Source: Citricoccus sp. CH26A (lineage in GTDB: Bacteria; Actinomycetota; Actinomycetes; Actinomycetales; Micrococcaceae). Taken from it: a stretch of DNA of 39,267 nucleotides. A program made the translations under genes and the position numbers. The stretch is from NCBI RefSeq assembly GCF_000224415.1, contig NZ_AFXQ01000026.1:1-39267 (forward strand), in the 5' to 3' direction. Shown piece after piece: positions 28,338 to 36,508 of the stretch. The notes beneath the pieces were generated by a model. It saw only the letters and a program-made list of their open reading frames with translations. It did no database searches and had not been told where the DNA came from. Each line of letters opens with the position of its first letter. The first letter of the stretch is position 1.

Positions 28338-28343
28338 ATTCTA
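28338..28343 (-). promoter_or_regulatory. -10 box of the HAD gene, leaderless
   Basis: TAGAAT on the minus strand, 6 nt from ATG 28331. It matches the sigma-70 -10 consensus in five of six bases. Confidence 0.6.
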
Positions 28344-28383
28344 GGCCGGGGGCCGGTGGACCGGACCGGGCTCCCGGGCCGGT

Positions 28384-29334
28384 TCAGCCGAGCTCGTCGC
28401 GGGTGGGCGGGTCGGCGCCCGGCCGGGAGGAGGTGATGGCCGCCGCCCGCGCGGCGTAGGCGAGCACCGCCGTCGTGTCCTCCGGGCTGATGCCCCGAAG
28501 CTCCTCCCGGCGGTCGGCACCGAGCAGGCCGCGGTCCTTGAGGGCGATCAGCAACGCGGCGGTGAACGAGTCCCCCGCTCCCACCGTGTCCGCCACCTCC
28601 ACGGGGTGCACGGGGTGCTCGGAGACGCCGGCGGCGGTGGCGCAGAGGATGGAAGTCGCCCCGCGGGTGACCACCACCATGGCCGGCTCGATCCGCTGCC
28701 ACGCCACGATGGTCTCCTCGAGCGGGCGGTCTGGGTACAGCCAGGCGAGGTCCTCGTCCGAGGCGTGCACGACGTCGGCGAGCGCCACGGACTCCTCCGC
28801 CCGGCGCCGGGCCAGGGCGCGGTCCGGGACGATCGAGGGCCGGCAGTTCGGGTCGTAGCTGAGGGTGACGTCCGGCTCCAGGGCGGACAGCAGCTCCATG
28901 ACGGTGGAGGCGCCCGGCTCGAGCATGGTGGCGATGGACCCGGCGTGCACGTGCGTCAGGGTCCGGCTCTTCCCGTCCCGGCACAGGGCCTGGCGGACCA
29001 GCTCGGAGAGCTCCGCGGCGGGGGGCAGCGTCCAGTCGAGGTCGAACGAGTAGTTCGCGGCCCCGGTGGGGTCCAGCCGGGCGGTGGCCACGGAGGTCGC
29101 GGTGTCGTCCGGGTCCAGGACGGAGTCCACGCCGTTGCGCGCCAGGTGGTCCCGGACCATGTCCCCGTACTCGTCCCGGCCATAGCGCCCGGTGAACAGC
29201 ACGTTCTCCCCCAGCCGGGCCAGGCCGACCGCCACGTTCAGGGGACTTCCGCCCACGTGGGCCCGTGGGGTGGCGGTATCCGAGACGACGACGTCGACGA
29301 GCGCCTCGCCGATCACACCCACGTAGTCAGTCAC
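28384..29334 (-). CDS. PfkB-family carbohydrate kinase (fructokinase-like)
   Basis: It phosphorylates a sugar with ATP; fructose is the best guess. The N-terminal signature GGSPLNVAVGLARLG and the C-terminal DTVGAGDSFTAALL with catalytic Asp are clear. The start VGVIGEALVDVV is typical of fructokinases. GTG 29334 has TACCGT (29346-29341) with a 6-nt spacer. It is divergent from the uracil permease, and no sugar transporter or regulator lies beside it. Length 316 aa. Confidence 0.88.
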   Translation of the reverse strand: MTDYVGVIGEALVDVVVSDTATPRAHVGGSPLNVAVGLARLGENVLFTGRYGRDEYGDMVRDHLARNGVDSVLDPDDTATSVATARLDPTGAANYSFDLDWTLPPAAELSELVRQALCRDGKSRTLTHVHAGSIATMLEPGASTVMELLSALEPDVTLSYDPNCRPSIVPDRALARRRAEESVALADVVHASDEDLAWLYPDRPLEETIVAWQRIEPAMVVVTRGATSILCATAAGVSEHPVHPVEVADTVGAGDSFTAALLIALKDRGLLGADRREELRGISPEDTTAVLAYAARAAAITSSRPGADPPTRDELG

Positions 29335-29440
29335 GATTCAACGGTACCCTACGGGTCAGTTGACTCCCCGGGGATGAAGCCGCCCGCCGGACACCGCCGG
29401 GGCCGGACAGCCCCTCCTGCACGCCGACCGAAGGTGCACC

Positions 29441-30853
29441 GTGACCACGAACGACCCGCACACGCCCGCCGACCGGACCCCCGGACCGGACTCCCCCCGC
29501 CGCCGTCCCACCTCGCGCCCCGCACTGACCCGACGCCTCGGCATCGGCTGGACCGTCCACGGTGACGGCCGGCGCATCGCCCCGGGCGAGGTGGTCGCCC
29601 CGGACGAGCGGCTGGGCTGGCCGCAGACCATCGGCGTGGGCGTGCAGCACGTCATGGCCATGTTCGGCGCCACCGTGCTGGTCCCCACCATCACCGGGTT
29701 CCCCGTGACCGCCTCCCTGTTCTTCTCCGGCGTGGGCACCCTGCTGTTCCTGGTCATCACCGCCGGGCGGGTGCCGTCCTACCTCGGCAGTTCCTTCGCG
29801 TTCATCGCCCCCATCTCCGCGGCCATGAACCAGCACGGGATCGGGGGTGCCCTCGGAGGCGTCCTGGTCACCGGCGTGGCCCTGTTCCTCGTGGGCCTGG
29901 TGGTGCAGAGGGCCGGCGTCGGCTGGATCCACGCCTTGATGCCCCCCGTGGTGATGGGCACGATCGTGGCGCTGATCGGCCTGAACCTGGCCGGCTCCAC
30001 CACGCAGGCCATGGTGGAGGCGCCGCTGACCACCTTCTCCACGACCCTGGCGATCGTCGTGGCCGCGGTCCTGTTCAAGGGGCTGCTCGGCCGGCTGTCC
30101 ATCCTGCTGGGCATCATCGTGGGCTACCTGGTGGCCCTGGCGCAGGGACAGGTCGACTTCGCCCCGGTCGGCCAGGCCGCCTGGGTGGGCCTGCCGCCGT
30201 TCCACGCCCCCGAGTTCCACTGGAACATCCTGTTCCTGTTCCTGCCCGTGGTGCTGGTGCTGGTGGCGGAGAACATCGGCCACGTGAAGACCGTGGGCCT
30301 GATGACCGGCCGGGACCTGGAGGGTTCCTACGGGCGTGCGCTGATGGCCGACGGCCTGTCCACCACCCTGTCCGGGGCGGGCGGCGGCGTGGGCACCACG
30401 ACCTACGCGGAGAACATCGGGGTCATGGCCTCCTCCCGGGTCTACTCCACCGCGGCGTACTGGGTGGCCGGGTGCACGGCCCTGGCCCTGGCCTTCCTGC
30501 CCAAGTTCGGTGCGCTGATCAACACCATCCCCGCCGGGGTGCTCGGCGGCGCGGGGATCATCCTGTACGGGATGATCGGCGTGATGGGCGTGCGCATCTG
30601 GGTGCAGAACTCGGTGGACTTCTCCAACACCATCAACCTGATGGCGGCCGGCACGGGACTGATCGTCGCCATCGCCAACCCCACCCTGGACCTCGGCGGG
30701 ATGCAGTTCGGCGGAATCGCCCTGGGCACCGCCATGGTGCTGGTGGTGTTCCACCTGATGACGTTCATCGCCCGGTGGCGCGGCACCGAACCGGTCCCCG
30801 CCGATCCGGACGGGGAACCGTACGAGTCGGCCGAGCCCGGTCGCCTCGGCTGA
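29441..30853 (+). CDS. NCS2-family nucleobase permease, UraA type
   Basis: A proton-coupled uracil (or other pyrimidine) importer with about 14 membrane segments. The family motifs are QHVMAMFGATVLVPTITGFP, the VLVAENIGHVKTVG segment with the conserved Glu and TTTYAENIGVMASSRV on the second substrate-binding half. The N-terminal 50 residues are a hydrophilic cytoplasmic extension. GTG 29441 has a GAAGG site about 7 nt upstream. No pyrimidine genes are adjacent. Length 470 aa. Confidence 0.9.
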   Translation: MTTNDPHTPADRTPGPDSPRRRPTSRPALTRRLGIGWTVHGDGRRIAPGEVVAPDERLGWPQTIGVGVQHVMAMFGATVLVPTITGFPVTASLFFSGVGTLLFLVITAGRVPSYLGSSFAFIAPISAAMNQHGIGGALGGVLVTGVALFLVGLVVQRAGVGWIHALMPPVVMGTIVALIGLNLAGSTTQAMVEAPLTTFSTTLAIVVAAVLFKGLLGRLSILLGIIVGYLVALAQGQVDFAPVGQAAWVGLPPFHAPEFHWNILFLFLPVVLVLVAENIGHVKTVGLMTGRDLEGSYGRALMADGLSTTLSGAGGGVGTTTYAENIGVMASSRVYSTAAYWVAGCTALALAFLPKFGALINTIPAGVLGGAGIILYGMIGVMGVRIWVQNSVDFSNTINLMAAGTGLIVAIANPTLDLGGMQFGGIALGTAMVLVVFHLMTFIARWRGTEPVPADPDGEPYESAEPGRLG

Positions 30854-30880
30854 GCCTGCCCGTCCCGGCCCGTTCCGCCG

Positions 30881-30886
30881 TACGCT
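30881..30886 (+). promoter_or_regulatory. -10 box of the gluconokinase gene, leaderless
   Basis: TACGCT with 6 nt to GTG 30893, in the 39-bp gap after the permease. Confidence 0.5.
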
Positions 30887-30892
30887 GGGGGC

Positions 30893-31462
30893 GTGGCCGA
30901 GCACACGGAACACCCGCAGCCCCCGACGCCGGCGCCCTGGCCAGCCGGGGCCGCCCACCTCGTGGTGTCCGGCCCCACCGGGTCCGGCAAGTCCACGGTC
31001 GGCCGGCTCGTGGCGACGGCGCTGGGCCGGGTCTGGGTGGAGGGGGACGCCTTCCACCCGGTGGCCAACCGCGAGAAGATGGCCGCCGGGACCCCCCTGG
31101 ACGACAACGACCGCGCGCCCTGGCTCGACCGGCTCGCCGCGGAGCTGGGCCGGCTGGGCGGGCTCGGACTGCCCGCCGTGCTGGCCTGCTCGGCGCTCAG
31201 GCGCGCCCACCGGGACGTGCTGCGTTCCTGCGGCTACCCGGTCACCGTGGTGCAGATCCTGGCCTCCCCGGACGAGCTGCGGGCCCGGCTGGCGTCGAGG
31301 CGGGAACACTTCATGCCGGCCTCGCTCGTGGACAGCCAGGCGGCCCTGATGGAGCCGCTGGCCGCGGGGGAGGACGGGATCACCGTGGTCTCCGCGGAGG
31401 ACCCACAGGCCACCGCGTCCCGCATCCTGGACGAGCTGGGCTTCGTGCTGTCCTGGGACTGA
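30893..31462 (+). CDS. gntK: Gluconokinase (GntK/shikimate-kinase-like fold)
   Basis: It phosphorylates gluconate to 6-phosphogluconate for the pentose phosphate pathway. The P-loop is GPTGSGKST, followed by the gluconokinase blocks WVEGDAFHPVANREKMAAGTPL, DDNDRAPWLDRLA, ACSALRRAHRDVLR and SRREHFMPASLVDSQ. The first 18 residues are an extra Pro-rich tail. The 189-aa length is close to the usual 165-180. No gluconate permease lies beside it. Confidence 0.93.
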   Translation: MAEHTEHPQPPTPAPWPAGAAHLVVSGPTGSGKSTVGRLVATALGRVWVEGDAFHPVANREKMAAGTPLDDNDRAPWLDRLAAELGRLGGLGLPAVLACSALRRAHRDVLRSCGYPVTVVQILASPDELRARLASRREHFMPASLVDSQAALMEPLAAGEDGITVVSAEDPQATASRILDELGFVLSWD

Positions 31463-31478
31463 GGGACCCGGCGGCCGC

Positions 31479-32324
31479 TCAGCGGCGCTTGCGCGGTCTC
31501 GAGGAGGACTTCGACGGCGCCCTGGAGGGCTTCCTCGCCGGTCGCCCGCCCGCCGCCGTCCGTGACACCCCGGCGGACGCGGAGCCCGCGGCGGACTGCC
31601 CGCGATCGTTCCGGGACGAGCCGGGACGGCGGCCCTTGGCGGCCCCCATGAAGTCCTGGACGAGTTCGGAGTCCGCTGACTTCAGCCAGGCCAGGCCCAC
31701 GCCCCAGCCCGGGTGGCCGGACAGCGGCAGCACGATCACGTCCTTGCGGCCGAACATGCGCGCCACGGATGCCGGCAGCACGGTGTGCCCGGTCCCGCTG
31801 GCGACGATCTCCACGGCCATCCGCTCCCCGGAGCCGGGGACCTCCGGCGCCTCCAGCGGATCGGCCGGCGGTTCGGGCGCGAACCGGTCCGGGTCCATGA
31901 GTGCCTGCGGGTCGAGCTCCTCCACGGGCACCGGACCGTCCGCCTCGGGGTCCCAGGCGGCCAGCAGGTGGTCCTTGCCCACGCACACCACCGGGTCCTC
32001 CTCGTAGAACCGCACCACGTGCACGTCCTGCGGGTCGATCCCGCCCGCGCGCAACAGCGCCTCCGGCCCGGAGTCCAGCGGCCAGCGCAGGTAGCCCAGC
32101 TGGGGCAGGCCCCGGGGGGCCGAGCCACCGGGGCCGGGGGCCAGGAACGCCAGCTGCCCGCCGACGTCGTGGTTCACCAGCTGGGCCCGGCGCTCGCGCG
32201 AGGTGAAGCGGTCCACCCACTTGGAGGGCGAGGCGCCGGGGATGGTGGAGAGGAAGAGCGTCTCCGGGACGGCCGGGACGGGCGCCGGCCGCGGATCGGA
32301 CGCCCGGTCGCGGGCACGGGGCAC
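31479..32324 (-). CDS. Free-standing LysR substrate-binding-domain-like protein with basic tail
   Basis: The core (about 22-225) reads like a LysR effector domain: TLFLSTIPGASPSKWVDRF at the start, then VHVVRFYEEDPVVCVGKDH and the later GTGHTVLPASVARMFG and HPGWGVGLAW segments. There is no N-terminal HTH; instead about 50 C-terminal residues form a Ser/Arg/Lys-rich basic tail that could bind nucleic acid. Similar HTH-less proteins occur in Micrococcales. Its role is unknown. GTG 32324 lies 5 bp after the upstream stop, so it is co-transcribed with the dienelactone hydrolase. Length 281 aa. Confidence 0.6.
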   Translation of the reverse strand: MPRARDRASDPRPAPVPAVPETLFLSTIPGASPSKWVDRFTSRERRAQLVNHDVGGQLAFLAPGPGGSAPRGLPQLGYLRWPLDSGPEALLRAGGIDPQDVHVVRFYEEDPVVCVGKDHLLAAWDPEADGPVPVEELDPQALMDPDRFAPEPPADPLEAPEVPGSGERMAVEIVASGTGHTVLPASVARMFGRKDVIVLPLSGHPGWGVGLAWLKSADSELVQDFMGAAKGRRPGSSRNDRGQSAAGSASAGVSRTAAGGRPARKPSRAPSKSSSRPRKRR

Positions 32325-32329
32325 GGGGC

Positions 32330-33052
32330 CTACTTCACCCGGTCCTTGAGGAACTGCACCGCGCGGGACCAGGCCAGGCGGGCCTGCTCGGGCCGGTAGT
32401 TGCCCTGCGGGTTCTCGTCGTTGTGGAAGGCGTGCGGGGCGTCGTAGAAGAAGTACTCCACCTCGGCACCCGACTCCTCGCGGATCTGCTGCTCCTGCTT
32501 GCGCGCCTGGTCCGGCGGGAACATCGAGTCCTGTTCGGCGTAGTGCCCCTGGATGGCGGCCCGGACGCCCGAGTAGGCGTCCGGGACGGCCTGGCCCACT
32601 CCGTAGAACGGCACGGCGGCCGAGACCTTCGGGCCCTGCTGGGCCGCCAGTGCGAGCACGAACCCCCCGCCCATGCAGAAGCCGATGGTGCCCACGGTCT
32701 GCGAGGTCACCGCGTCCAGGGACAGCAGGTAGTCCACGGCGCCGGCCAGCTGGCGGGCGCCCTCCTCGGCCGGCAGCTTGGACATCATCTCGCCGGCCTC
32801 GTCGCCGTCGTGGGCCACCCAGCCGCCGAAGAGGTCCGGGGCCAGGGCGGTGAAGCCCTCCGCGGACAGGCGATCACACACGTCCCTGATGTGGTCGGTC
32901 AGTCCCCACCACTCTTGGATGACGATGACACCCGGCCCGGACCCGGACTCGGGCGTGGCCAGGTAGCCGTGGCCCAGCCGGTCGCCGTCCTGGCCGGGGT
33001 CCTTGTCGGGCAGCGGGAAGGTGGTGTTCTGGTGCGCGGTCTTGCCTGCCAT
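32330..33052 (-). CDS. Dienelactone hydrolase family protein
   Basis: An alpha/beta hydrolase with nucleophile Cys in IGFCMGGGF, the QEWWGL segment that carries the family Glu, Asp in [11 protein letters not shown] and His in [10 protein letters not shown], the Cys-Asp-His triad of the family. The substrate is probably an ester or lactone; no ring-cleavage genes are near, so a chloro-catechol route is not supported. ATG 33052 has GGAGG 8 nt upstream. A TAGACT box (33136-33131) may start its mRNA. Length 240 aa. Confidence 0.9.
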   Translation of the reverse strand: MAGKTAHQNTTFPLPDKDPGQDGDRLGHGYLATPESGSGPGVIVIQEWWGLTDHIRDVCDRLSAEGFTALAPDLFGGWVAHDGDEAGEMMSKLPAEEGARQLAGAVDYLLSLDAVTSQTVGTIGFCMGGGFVLALAAQQGPKVSAAVPFYGVGQAVPDAYSGVRAAIQGHYAEQDSMFPPDQARKQEQQIREESGAEVEYFFYDAPHAFHNDENPQGNYRPEQARLAWSRAVQFLKDRVK

Positions 33053-33285
33053 GTACGGGCCTCCGTCGGTCTCGTCCTCAGGTCCCGGCGTCGTGGCGCC
33101 CTCGGCGCCGCCGGGTCCAGGTCCATCGCCAGTCTAGGGGTGCCCTCCCGCACGGCAAGCGTCCATACTGGGGGCGCCCGGTACCCACCGGGCGCTGTCC
33201 TCACCGTCGGCGGGAGGCCCGGGGGCCCTTGCACGGCCGTCACCCCTGTCATCCCGCGCACATGACTCGCACCTCAGGAGGCACC
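33053..33285. other. Divergent intergenic region, dienelactone hydrolase and aquaporin
   Basis: 233 bp between divergent genes. On the minus strand TAGACT (33136-33131) is a plausible -10 for the hydrolase, giving a leader of about 78 nt. On the plus strand CATACT (33164-33169) is a weak -10 candidate for aqpZ. I see no other gene. Confidence 0.4.
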
Positions 33286-34062
33286 ATGTCCACACACAGC
33301 ACCGCCGCCCGGCTCCTGGCGGAGGCCCTCGGGACCTTCATCCTCGTCTTCGGCGGCTGCGGCACCGCCGTCTTCGCCGCCCAGGTGATGGACACCGACG
33401 CCGGCGTCAACATGGGCGTCGGCTTCCTGGGTGTCGCACTGGCCTTCGGCCTGACCGTGCTCACCATGGCCTACGCCGTCGGCCACATCTCCGGTGGCCA
33501 CTTCAACCCGGCCGTCACCCTGGGCACGGCCCTGGCCGGTCGGACCCCGTGGCGGGACGTCGCCCCGTACATGGTCGTGCAGGTCATGGGCGCCACCATC
33601 GCCGGCGCCCTGCTGCTGGCGATCGCCTCGGGCAAGGAGGGCTTCAGTGCCGTGGAGTCCGGGTTCGCCACCAACGGCTACGGCGAACGGTCCCCGGACG
33701 GCTACTCGCTGCTCTCGGTGCTGTTGATCGAGGTCGTCCTGACGGCGGCGTTCCTCTACGTCATCCTCGGCGTCACCGACCGGCGGGCCCCGGCCGGTTT
33801 CGGCCCACTGGCGATCGGCCTGTCCCTGACGCTGATCCACCTGATCTCGATCCCCGTCTCCAACACCTCCGTGAACCCCGCCCGGTCCCTCGGCGTGGCC
33901 TGGTTCGCCGGCATGGAGGCCCTCGGTCAGGTGTGGTTGTTCATACTGGCCCCGCTCATCGGCGCGGCCATTGCGGGACTGACCTACACCCTGATGTTCC
34001 CGGACCGCCCGGACGTGAACGTCGGCATCGCCGGCCGCGAGGCGGACGACCGCCGGGCCTGA
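33286..34062 (+). CDS. aqpZ: Aquaporin Z-type water channel
   Basis: A six-helix MIP channel for water. Both NPA boxes are present: [11 protein letters not shown] and [11 protein letters not shown]. The selectivity-filter His (in LIHLISIPV) and Arg (after the second NPA) match AqpZ rather than GlpF. AGGAGG (33276-33281) sits 4 nt before the ATG. The C-terminal 20 residues are polar and cytoplasmic. Length 258 aa, slightly longer than the 231 of E. coli AqpZ because of the loop after helix 3 and the tail. Confidence 0.94.
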   Translation: MSTHSTAARLLAEALGTFILVFGGCGTAVFAAQVMDTDAGVNMGVGFLGVALAFGLTVLTMAYAVGHISGGHFNPAVTLGTALAGRTPWRDVAPYMVVQVMGATIAGALLLAIASGKEGFSAVESGFATNGYGERSPDGYSLLSVLLIEVVLTAAFLYVILGVTDRRAPAGFGPLAIGLSLTLIHLISIPVSNTSVNPARSLGVAWFAGMEALGQVWLFILAPLIGAAIAGLTYTLMFPDRPDVNVGIAGREADDRRA

Positions 34063-34104
34063 AAGCCTCATTCCCCCGGCCGCGGCGCATCCGGCGGTCG
34101 GGAA

Positions 34105-34143
34105 CGCCCCGTCCTCCCGGGAGATCCACGGGAGGACGGGGCG
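34105..34143. terminator. Strong bidirectional hairpin terminator
   Basis: A perfect 15-bp stem (34105-34119 with 34129-34143) and a 9-nt loop lie between the convergent stops of aqpZ (34062) and the YceI gene (34221). Confidence 0.8.
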
Positions 34144-34220
34144 TGGTCGGCCCCCGGACGTCCGGTCAGCCGGCGGCCGCGGGGGCACTGGAGGGACCTC
34201 CCGGAGGAGGCCCTTGAGGA

Positions 34221-34784
34221 TCAGGCCTGGGCGGTCTCCTCGGACGGCAGCACGAAGGAGGCGTCGATCAGGATCTTCACGTTGTCGGAGACGAGCACGC
34301 CACCGGCGGCGGCCTGCAGGGGGGCGTTCCAGGTGATGTTGAAGTCCTTGCGGGAGATCTCGCCCTTGGCCTCGAAGCCGGCGCGGGTCATGCCGAACGC
34401 GTCCACGGTCTGGCCGCCGAACTCGGCGTCCAGCTCGACGCGCTGGGTGATGCCCTTGATGGTCAGGTCGCCCACGAGGGTGAACTCGCCGGCTGCGTCG
34501 CCGCGCACCTCGGTGGACACGAAGGTCATGTTCGGGTGGGCCTCGGTCTCGAAGAAGTCGGCGGCCTTGATGTGTGCGTCGCGGTCCGGCTGGCCGGTGT
34601 CGACCGAGTTGGCGTCGATGGTCACGTTCACGTTCGAGGCCGTGGCGTCATCACCGACGACCAGCGAGCCCTCGACGGCGTTGAAGGTGCCGCGGACCTT
34701 GGAGATGCCGGCGTGGCGGACGGTGAAGTCCACGTCGGTGTGGGTGGCGTCCAGGTTCCAGGTACCGGGGGTCAGTGCGGTCAT
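34221..34784 (-). CDS. YceI-family lipocalin-like isoprenoid-binding protein
   Basis: Opens TPGTWNLDATHTDVDFTVRH, the hallmark of YceI, and continues with GTFNAVEGSL, ADFFETEAHPNMTFVST and LTIKGITQRVELDAEFGG. YceI proteins form a lipocalin-like barrel binding polyprenyl or quinone-like lipids. No signal peptide is present, so this one is probably cytoplasmic. ATG 34784 has AGAGGAGAG about 7 nt upstream. A perfect 12-bp palindrome lies 66 bp before the start, so the gene is probably regulated by a dimeric repressor. Length 187 aa. Confidence 0.9.
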   Translation of the reverse strand: MTALTPGTWNLDATHTDVDFTVRHAGISKVRGTFNAVEGSLVVGDDATASNVNVTIDANSVDTGQPDRDAHIKAADFFETEAHPNMTFVSTEVRGDAAGEFTLVGDLTIKGITQRVELDAEFGGQTVDAFGMTRAGFEAKGEISRKDFNITWNAPLQAAAGGVLVSDNVKILIDASFVLPSEETAQA

Positions 34785-35173
34785 ATGAGCTCTCCTCTGG
34801 GTTGCGGCGGTGGCGTCCGGACCGCGGTCCGGCCGGTCCACCTTCTATGGTTGAACGTTCAATAGAACAGCACCTCCCCGGGAAGTATTCCTGCCCGGGA
34901 GATGAACGTCCCGTGAACCTCGAGGTACTCCCGGGGAGCACGCCGGTCCACCGCTTCCACTCCTACCCCATCCCGCCCGCCACCCACCACGGGCCGGGCC
35001 GTCGAGCGTCCCCGGTCAGGCCGTCATCCGGGGACCAGCAGGACCCTCACGCAGCCGGCGGTTGGATAGGCTCGACACAGTCCGACCCACACGACGACCC
35101 GCCGCGCGCCCCGGACGACGACAGGAACCGGCGGACGGTGTCCGGTCACCCTCAACCTGCAATGGGAGTACCT
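34785..35173. other. Divergent intergenic region, YceI gene and sqdB
   Basis: 389 bp with no convincing gene. It holds the YceI operator (34851-34862), GC-rich inverted repeats around 34876-34940 built on CCCGGG, and a TAGGCT box (35067-35072) that could start a leader of about 100 nt for sqdB. The open frame extending from sqdB back to 34775 looks like chance. Confidence 0.5.
34844..34868. promoter_or_regulatory. Palindromic operator before the YceI gene
   Basis: TTGAACGTTCAA (34851-34862) is a perfect 12-bp palindrome in otherwise GC-rich DNA. Outer arms TTCTAT and TAGAA flank it unevenly. The size and symmetry fit a MarR- or TetR-type dimer; the regulator is not in the window as far as I can tell. 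Confidence 0.6.
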
Positions 35174-36430
35174 GTGAAGATTGCGATCCTCGGCGGAGAC
35201 GGCTTCTGTGGCTGGCCCGCCTCCCTGCACCTGTCTGACCTGGGCCACGACGTGATCATCGTGGACAACTTCTCCCGCCGGGTGATCGACGAGGAGCTGG
35301 GGGCGCAGTCCCTGACCCCCATCCGGTCCCTGTCCGAGCGGCGCGCGGCGTGGCAGGAGGTCTCCGGCAAGGAGATCGGCTTCGCCTTCCTGGACGTCGC
35401 CCAGGACTACGAGGGCCTGGTGGAGTTCTTCCGCACCGAGCGCCCGGACGCCGTGGTCCACTTCGCCGAGCAGCGCGCCGCGCCGTATTCCATGAAGTCC
35501 CCGAAGAACAAGCGCTACACCGTGGACAACAACGTCAACGCCACCCACAACGTGCTGTGCGCGATCGTCGACTCGGGCGTGGACATCCACCTCGTGCACC
35601 TGGGCACCATGGGCGTCTACGGCTACGGCACGGCCGGGATGAAGATCCCGGAGGGCTACCTGGACGTCGAGGTCACCGCCCAGGAGGACGCCGAGGGCAA
35701 CCCGGTCGAGCCGCACCGGATCCCCCAGCAGATCCTGTACCCGACCAACCCGGGCTCGATCTACCACATGACCAAGGTGCTGGACCAGCACCTCTTCGCC
35801 TACTACGTGAAGAACGACTCGCTGCGGATCACGGACCTGCACCAGGGCATCATCTGGGGCACGCACACCGCGCAGACCCAGCTCGACGAACGCCTCATCA
35901 ACCGCTTCGACTACGACGGCGACTACGGCACGGTGCTGAACCGCTTCCTGATGCAGGCGGCGGTCGGCCACCCCCTGACGGTGCACGGCACCGGTGGCCA
36001 GACCCGCGCCTTCATCCACATGCAGGACATGGTCCGCTGCGTGCAGATCGCCCTGGAGAACCCGCCGGCCACCGGGGACCGGGTCAAGATCTTCAACCAG
36101 ATGACCGAGACCCACCGCGTGCGGGACCTGGCCGAGCTGGTCGGGCGCATCACCGGCGCCGACGTGCAGATGGTGCCCAACCCGCGCAAGGAGTCCGCCG
36201 AGAACGATCTCCACGTGGTCAACGACGCCTTCATCGACCTGGGCCTGAACCCGACCACCCTGTCCGAGGGCCTGCTGCTCGAGGTCGAGCAGATCGCCGA
36301 GAGGTACCGGGACCGCGCGGACCTGTCCCGGGTCCCGGCCACCTCCTTGTGGACAGCCCAGCAGCATGCCGGGATCCCGGAGTACACCCCGTCGCGCCCG
36401 GCGCCGGCGGCACACGCCTCCGTCCAGTGA
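35174..36430 (+). CDS. sqdB: UDP-sulfoquinovose synthase (SQD1/SqdB/Agl3 family)
   Basis: An extended short-chain dehydrogenase that makes UDP-sulfoquinovose from UDP-glucose and sulfite. The NAD loop GGDGFCGWPASLHLS is the exact SQD1-type variant (GGDGxCGW). Other SQD1 blocks are DNFSRRVIDEELG, SLTPI, VHFAEQRAAPYSM, HLGTMGVYG, YHMTKVLDQH with the Tyr and Lys, FGT-like YGTVLNRFLMQAAVGHPLTV and FNQMTETH. GTG 35174 has GGGAG 5 nt upstream. The region after VYGYGT has an insert of about 20 residues compared with plant SQD1. It precedes an SqdX-like glycosyltransferase. Length 418 aa. Confidence 0.9.
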   Translation: MKIAILGGDGFCGWPASLHLSDLGHDVIIVDNFSRRVIDEELGAQSLTPIRSLSERRAAWQEVSGKEIGFAFLDVAQDYEGLVEFFRTERPDAVVHFAEQRAAPYSMKSPKNKRYTVDNNVNATHNVLCAIVDSGVDIHLVHLGTMGVYGYGTAGMKIPEGYLDVEVTAQEDAEGNPVEPHRIPQQILYPTNPGSIYHMTKVLDQHLFAYYVKNDSLRITDLHQGIIWGTHTAQTQLDERLINRFDYDGDYGTVLNRFLMQAAVGHPLTVHGTGGQTRAFIHMQDMVRCVQIALENPPATGDRVKIFNQMTETHRVRDLAELVGRITGADVQMVPNPRKESAENDLHVVNDAFIDLGLNPTTLSEGLLLEVEQIAERYRDRADLSRVPATSLWTAQQHAGIPEYTPSRPAPAAHASVQ

Positions 36431-36437
36431 CCTGACA

Positions 36438-36487
36438 CGGGAGGTCCCCGACGCCGGCGCCCGCGGTCCGGCGTCGGGGACCTCCCG
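36438..36487 (+). terminator. 20-bp hairpin between sqdB and the SqdX-like gene
   Basis: A perfect 20-bp stem (36438-36457 with 36468-36487) and a 10-nt loop fill most of the 78-bp gap. There is no T-run. It could be a terminator, an attenuator or an mRNA-processing signal that sets the ratio of the two enzymes. Confidence 0.65.
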
Positions 36488-36508
36488 CAGCGCCCGCCGA
36501 GGAGCCGC

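Noticed and set aside
34775-35173. N-terminal extension of the sulfoquinovose synthase
   Set aside because: The NAD-binding loop should be near the N-terminus, and GTG 35174 has a ribosome site. The upstream part covers the YceI operator.
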